Of a DNA stretch of 64,000 bases, positions 59,104 to 64,000 are shown one piece after another. The position numbers were made by a program, and so were the translations under genes. The number at the start of each line of letters is the position of its first letter. Within the stretch, counting starts at the first letter, position 1. Source of the DNA: Symbiodinium natans (lineage: Eukaryota > Sar > Dinophyceae > Suessiales > Symbiodiniaceae); assembly GCA_905221605.1 (NCBI GenBank), contig CAJNDS010000258.1, forward strand, positions 966,092 to 1,030,091, in the 5' to 3' direction. The notes beneath the pieces were generated by a model. It was given only the letters and a program-made list of their open reading frames with translations, searched no databases and had not been told where the DNA came from.

Positions 59104-60099
59104 ATGAAACTGCCAGGCGCAGTTATCCTGATTTCCCTTGCAGCTGCGGCAGATCCTCCAAATATAACCTGCACGTCTATGACACAAGCCAAGTTTCCAA
59201 TCCTGGACTTTTATCACAGAGAAGGGGTTGAAGCTTCCACTCTCCGGCCTCTGCGGGCTGTGAGCCTGGGTGCCTTTCGTGATGCGCACAGTGACGGTCT
59301 GCGAGTGCTGCTACACCATGGTGCTGAAGTCTACGGCTTTGACAGCCCGGAAAACTGCGCTGAAGACAGTCTCAACGTGTCTTCGCCAACATGGAGCAAC
59401 TGCGGAGGACGACTGCACTGCATAGGAAAGCTTGTTGGGGATGGTAGCAAGCATCGCTTCAACTACAACCCAGCTTTTCCTTGGCTGTCTTCATTGTACA
59501 AGCCTAGCAGACGCCTCTGGCGCCATTTTGTGTCATCTGGCTGCTCGCTGTTCCAAGTACAGAACGTGAGCACTGTCCGCTTGGATGACCTCGGTTTGAC
59601 GAGCATTGATTATTTGAAGTTGGATATTCAGGGAGGAGAGCTGAATGCATTAGGAGGTGCTGAAAAAATGCTCAGGAACGTACTGGTGCTTCAGGTGGAA
59701 GTGTCTCTTGAGCATGTTTACGAAGGTCAGCCACTGTTCGGCGACGTTGACAGATTCCTGCGACAGAGGGGATTCACTTTCCACCGCCTGCGTGATCTCA
59801 GGGGCCTGGTCCTGCGCCCACTGCATACAGACGAGCTATATCGATTCGCCACACACGAGATGTTCGGAGATGCGATCTATGTACGCAGTATGTGGGGATC
59901 CCTGTCTCCCACAGAGGCCATTCGTACGGCATGGCTCTTGCATGAGCTCTATCAGTCCTACGATGTAGCACTGCATCTCTTGAAGCTGTCCGTTCCAAGT
60001 CTTGCAAGGGCCTATTTCTCGAAGCTCGTAGATCACGAAGGCTTGGCAGGAGCAGGAGCCCTTAGCCATGCTTTCGAGGAGTTGGATAGTGTTGGATAG
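59104..60099 (+). CDS. FkbM-family SAM-dependent methyltransferase, secretory, single exon, 331 residues
   Basis: FkbM-type enzymes O-methylate sugars or other small hydroxylated acceptors using S-adenosylmethionine; the substrate here is unknown. The diagnostic block is IDYLKLDIQGGELNALGGAE at residues 168-187, followed by a VLVLQVEVSLEHVYEGQPLF strand and the DRFLRQRGF helix. The tail SPTEAIRTAWLLHELYQSYD with VALHLL is typical of FkbM proteins in bacteria. Residues 1-16 (MKLPGAVILISLAAAA) look like a signal peptide. N-glycosylation sites are possible at Asn20, 91 and 154. The ATG at 59104 is the first after an in-frame stop at 59071. The usual SAM motif I (DxGAN) reads SLGAFRD, so cofactor binding may be atypical. 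The frame has no intron, unlike the sulfotransferase in this window; a retroposed origin is possible. Extra upstream exons cannot be excluded. Confidence 0.82.
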   Translation: MKLPGAVILISLAAAADPPNITCTSMTQAKFPILDFYHREGVEASTLRPLRAVSLGAFRDAHSDGLRVLLHHGAEVYGFDSPENCAEDSLNVSSPTWSNCGGRLHCIGKLVGDGSKHRFNYNPAFPWLSSLYKPSRRLWRHFVSSGCSLFQVQNVSTVRLDDLGLTSIDYLKLDIQGGELNALGGAEKMLRNVLVLQVEVSLEHVYEGQPLFGDVDRFLRQRGFTFHRLRDLRGLVLRPLHTDELYRFATHEMFGDAIYVRSMWGSLSPTEAIRTAWLLHELYQSYDVALHLLKLSVPSLARAYFSKLVDHEGLAGAGALSHAFEELDSVG

Positions 60100-62210
60100 T
60101 CCAGAGCCAAAGCGCAGGCACGGCAAAAATTAGCACATTTCGGTAGGTAGTAGGCTGTGACTTCTCCTGTCTGTGCTGAGCCCTGACTTACACAGCACTT
60201 CGCATGTGCTGCGTATTTGGGAACCTGTTTTGGCTTTAGGTTGTCCTTGGTATCGGGTGGTTTGTGTGGTATGCTGCAAGACATCCTTCCTTGGATGCTG
60301 CTGCACTTGTCTTAAACCCATGGATGGGATCAAAAATCAGGGCATGTTATTTAAATATTGTTGGATCTTACGTGTTCAGGTTTGTTCCTGGCTTTGCAGG
60401 GCCTCCGACTATAGTAGTTTCACGTTTTGCGCTTGAGCCAACCCTCAAGACTGTAAGCTAACAAACCCCCGTCGTCTTAACCCGGATCCCAGCAAGACTG
60501 CTTGTGACGTTCCCCAAGCACATGAAGAGCCCCTGCAGGCTTTCCCAGAGCTCAAGGACCCAGAAGCTTTCAGGTCTATCTGAAGCCCCGACGCAAAGAT
60601 AACCATGAGACGCCTCACATCCCCGCACCCTTTTTGACGCGCTGAAGCAGAAAGCCGGCAATCCCTAACCCACTTCCCCGCTTCGCTTCCAAAACTAGCC
60701 CCGGTACTTGGTACTTGGTACCGTTGATGTATTGATCTTCCCATGGGTGCTTCCTCTAATGTTTAGCATGGGCGGTTGGTCAGGGGAAGTTTCCTCTGGG
60801 ACACTCACTTCATTCCTCTTGGTAGCAGACATCTCCTAGCTCCCCGAGTCTTCTGAGCAGTTCTCCTGTTCGACACCGTGCTCTAGTCTCAAAAAGGCTC
60901 GCACTTTGCCAACGAATTCACCTCAGTGGTCGAAGCTCAATGACAGTTTCTGATAGTTTTTGGGGCTCGGTTTGGTCAGGCGTTTTGGCAGAAGGGATTC
61001 TGAAACGGACATGGCTCGGAGGTAGCATCCATATTGCCGGTTGCGCTTATCAGGTTGGAAGGGGCGAGCAGGTATTTGACAAATCCACAATAACCAGGGT
61101 GCGACAGTTCAGGCCACCCGCTTGGTTTTGGCACCGGCCGCCGCTCTGAATCCTTGCACGGGGCTCTGCTTCATCACTTGTCCCCAGCTTGTTCCTGAGA
61201 CATTTTCCGACTCCACTGCCATTTTCCTCAGACGAGCCACGGCTTTACACGTGAACATGGTCGAGTTGGTGAATGAGGTAGGGACTAGACTTAATTTTTC
61301 CTGCCGACATGCCGCTTCGACGATCTCCTTTACAAATCCTTACAACATGAGGTGCAAAAGTGGCCACAAGACACAAACATCAGTTTGAGGTGCCACGCTG
61401 GGTCGGCATCCGCATGCCTCGGCATCGCAATGCAGCGTGGCCCATCGAGCTTGCTGGCATTTTGACGGCTGTTTCTGTTTCTGCTGCGGCTGCTCAGCTG
61501 AACTTGAATGATTTGGATCAATGATCTTCTTCAACATCTCGGAAGAACTCCTGTGGTCCAGCGGCTTAGGGGCCTAGGGCCTGGGGTTTACTGCCCATCC
61601 TCCCTGCACTCCAGCTGCCTGAGCTGGAAGGTTTCAGATTGAGCCTTTCTGCTAAACCACGTTGACGTTAGTGCAAACACAGCAACTAGCATGAGACGAA
61701 GCAAGTTGCACACCAAGGTTGGAACTCTAAACCTAATTCCGAAGCAAGCCCGAGCGAAGGATGTGGAGGAGAAGACACCGCAGACCTGCCAAAGTCTTAT
61801 CTCCTGGGCAACGTACTTGGCTCCACTGTTTGACCTCACATATCCGGAAACAACACAGACCCCTGGCAGAGATCCACTGCAGCGAGTTGGAAAGGGCTCC
61901 CGAGTTGAAGAGGTTTGGAAAGGTTGCAGTTTGGGTTTGAGGGGGCTTGTGGTTCTTTGCTTGCATCAAACCTACGTCGAGAGGGATGGATGAAAGTTTT
62001 TCCTATTGCAAGCTAGCACCCTGACGCTTGAAGCATGTGATATGAGTCAACCTCCCTGGTCAGATCAGGACGGTTTTCGATGCGACTCAGTCCATTGCAA
62101 GCCTCTGCAGAACCGCGGATGCTCCGTCGTGTTCAGCTTCCGCCCACGTCTTCTGCCGGCAGGCTTTTCATATCGCCACACTCCAGTCGATCCCTCACTG
62201 CCCACTGGAT
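60100..62210. other. No gene confidently recognised
   Basis: Downstream of the methyltransferase only short frames occur. No polyadenylation signal was identified, and dinoflagellates generally lack a conserved AATAAA. Confidence 0.45.
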
Positions 62211-63131
62211 TTGTTTGGATGGAGCCTGAGAGGCTACTTCGACTACCTCGAGGAACAGGTTAGTCGTGGAACCTGTGATTCCATTCAGGCAATTCCGGCA
62301 ATTCCGGCGCCTCGAAATCCGAGCAGTCCTAGCAAGAATCCTTACGGCAGCATCGACAGCGTTTGCCCCCTTCGCGGCAAAGGCATTCCAGTGGATGCGA
62401 CCTTGTTGTGCAGCAGTCAGAGAGCAATCGAGGTTCCTTTGGATGACACGCTGCTGCTGACATCTGTATGGATCAGTGGTGCTCACGCACAATCGCAGAT
62501 GTCCTACAGACTAGGATTCCAAGGCAAGTCTGGATGGACCTGGTACCAGCAAGGGAAGTCGTTCAATATGAGCTCACAGACAGGCTGGCATGCATTGCCA
62601 GCACTTACAACGAGCCACATTCACATTCAAGCAGTCGGTGCACACCGGAAACATTGCGTGTGTTTGGCACTGCGCGGCTGCGGACGGCTTCATACACGTC
62701 CAGGCCCATCATTTTCCCAGCTGCTCATGGAGCCGTACCCTGTTTTTGGCATGCAGTTCTTGATGCCTGCCTTGTATCGCACCACTTTTGCTTTGCAGGT
62801 GTTTTTTTGTTTCTGTATGTCTTTTGTGTTTGTATGTTTTTCTGTTTGGCTGTTTGTGTTCGTGTGGCAGGGGAAGTGCTGCTACCAAGGGCAGAAACAC
62901 ATGTCTCCTAGCATTCCTGGCAGGGGGCTGGACATTCGCATTTCAATAAGAGGGGCCTTTGTACACGCTGAAGCAGTGAGGGACTCCAGCGGAGTAACCC
63001 CAGCTGTAGAAGCGTTAGAAGATGTTAGAAGTATGCAGCATCCTCGCCGATCCTCGCTGTGTATTGTTGCGTCTTTTGCCTTTGCGGAAGGGAAGTCAAA
63101 GAGTGTCAGAGGGTTGCATGATTTGTGTTGA
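62211..63131 (+). CDS. Possible exons of an unrecognised gene (long open frame)
   Basis: A 306-codon frame is open without a clear start. The protein-like part is about 62340-62600, with ATLLCSSQRAIEVPLDD and MSYRLGFQGKSGWTWYQQGK. A T/G-rich stretch at 62796-62870 begins gtgttt after cag and ends ggcag, so it looks like a GT-AG intron in an otherwise open frame. A competing frame (62468-62911) is also open, so the true frame is unsettled. No domain is recognised. Confidence 0.3.
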   Translation: MFGWSLRGYFDYLEEQVSRGTCDSIQAIPAIPAPRNPSSPSKNPYGSIDSVCPLRGKGIPVDATLLCSSQRAIEVPLDDTLLLTSVWISGAHAQSQMSYRLGFQGKSGWTWYQQGKSFNMSSQTGWHALPALTTSHIHIQAVGAHRKHCVCLALRGCGRLHTRPGPSFSQLLMEPYPVFGMQFLMPALYRTTFALQVFFCFCMSFVFVCFSVWLFVFVWQGKCCYQGQKHMSPSIPGRGLDIRISIRGAFVHAEAVRDSSGVTPAVEALEDVRSMQHPRRSSLCIVASFAFAEGKSKSVRGLHDLC

Positions 63132-63449
63132 GGAGTGTGTTTCTGGCTGTTCGCTCATGCCATCGATAGTAGGGTTGACTGCTGGTTCGTCCCATAGGTC
63201 TTGAGATTCTGTCGGGTATCGGGCCTTGTTGCTTCTGCTCCAAGCAGATGAGACATTCCAAAAACATAGAGTTCTCCCAGTTACATAGAATTCTCCGAGT
63301 TTTTCAAGCCACATGCTGAAGCGGTGAGGGATGAACAAGTGTCGACTGCGCTTCACTAGTGGTTGGATACACTGTGATGAACAGATCTCACAGATCTTAC
63401 TAACTCTCTTTTGGTGAAGATTTCGGTGGGTGACACATGCCATTCTCAG

Positions 63450-63620
63450 GATACAAGATCTGACGGTGCCAGCCAGCGAGATTGCGACCAAGCCTTGCGA
63501 CGAAGCTGCCGTGTCCTTTGTGACTGCCACGGTCCTGCATCTGAACGATTGGTTTCAACATTTTCAACAGTTTGCAGAGGCTCTAGCTAGCACGCAGGCA
63601 TTTGCGCACAACCTCACACA
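63450..63620 (+). CDS. Possible internal exon, unrecognised
   Basis: A phase-2 AG|G acceptor (63448-63450) opens a frame encoding IQDLTVPASEIATKPCDEAA, then a helix-like NDWFQHFQQFAEALAS and FAHNLTHLHT. The style matches the exons of the sulfotransferase gene. The 3' border is unclear, with GC-type donors possible near 63625. It may belong with the coding signal at 62.2-63.1 kb and continue beyond the window. Confidence 0.3.
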
Positions 63621-63696
63621 CTTGCACACTGGCTGGCTTCCTCACCAGAACGAATGTATGGAACTTCCCCTATCAACCAACCACGCGATCATTTGA

Positions 63697-64000
63697 ACCA
63701 AGAATTCAGAATGAGGAGGGGAGGGCAAGGAAGATGTCACGTGTTGATAGCCCAGTGACGAATGGACTCCTAAATTCTTTACCCCTAGTTTTCACCACGC
63801 CAAGGTCGCGCAGCTGCAGACCCCGGCATCGCGTCTGAAACCTTTGGACCGGCTCATTCCAGTTCCCAAAGGCCATCTTCGAGCAGTTGCTGACGTTTTG
63901 GCCTGGTGTGAGGTCTTAGTTCATTCTTTGGCACTGCGATCTTGGAACTCCATCGCCCAAACTTGTCATCTCTCAGCTCTCTGCTACATCCCTGAGCCTG
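63697..64000. other. No gene recognised at the right edge
   Basis: Short frames only; nothing supportable. Confidence 0.4.

Overview
This window looks like nuclear DNA of a dinoflagellate, possibly Symbiodiniaceae-like. The best evidence is a 12-exon sulfotransferase gene at 7564-16964 that can be read exon by exon. Of its 11 introns, 3 start with GT, 5 with GC and 3 with GA, and every one ends AG followed by an exonic G. GC and GA donors together with AG|G acceptors are known features of dinoflagellate genomes. Low gene density, long CT/GA microsatellites, poly-C/G runs and decayed retroelements fit the same picture. The lineage below dinoflagellate level is inference.

Layout. 1-7.4 kb has no confident gene; it holds a degenerate repeat (3.8-4.1 kb), a 0.57 kb CT-rich microsatellite (5.0-5.6 kb), a cluster of small inverted repeats (5.7-6.3 kb) and weak minus-strand coding signal (6.4-7.2 kb). 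7.56-16.96 kb is the sulfotransferase gene: a predicted 479-residue type II membrane protein with both PAPS-binding motifs. Its eighth intron is 5160 bp, against 85-767 bp for the others, because it contains microsatellites and a decayed non-LTR retrotransposon. That element carries a gag-like ORF, an OTU-type cysteine protease domain, a CxxC/HxxxC zinc motif, a 2A-like motif with a changed last glycine, and an endonuclease/exonuclease/phosphatase (EEP) domain. The element stops in a CT microsatellite before any reverse transcriptase.

17-42 kb is mostly unannotatable by eye, with a few possible exons (31.2-33.1 kb), minisatellites and simple repeats. 42.4-44.7 kb is a tandem array in which 219-bp units alternate with 278-310-bp units. 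45-58 kb has weak minus-strand coding signal (45.9-46.1, 48.4-48.6 and 54.4-56.8 kb), a GT-rich microsatellite (53.8-54.0 kb) and a tiny reverse-transcriptase relic with a YADD motif (57.4 kb). 59.1-60.1 kb is an intact single-exon FkbM-family methyltransferase with a probable signal peptide. 62.2-63.7 kb may contain exons of a further gene that runs off the right edge.

The two confident genes both look like secretory-pathway enzymes that modify carbohydrates or other secreted molecules (a Golgi-type sulfotransferase and an FkbM O-methyltransferase). They lie 42 kb apart and nothing shows that they act together. No rRNA, tRNA, CRISPR array or spliced-leader gene was recognised.
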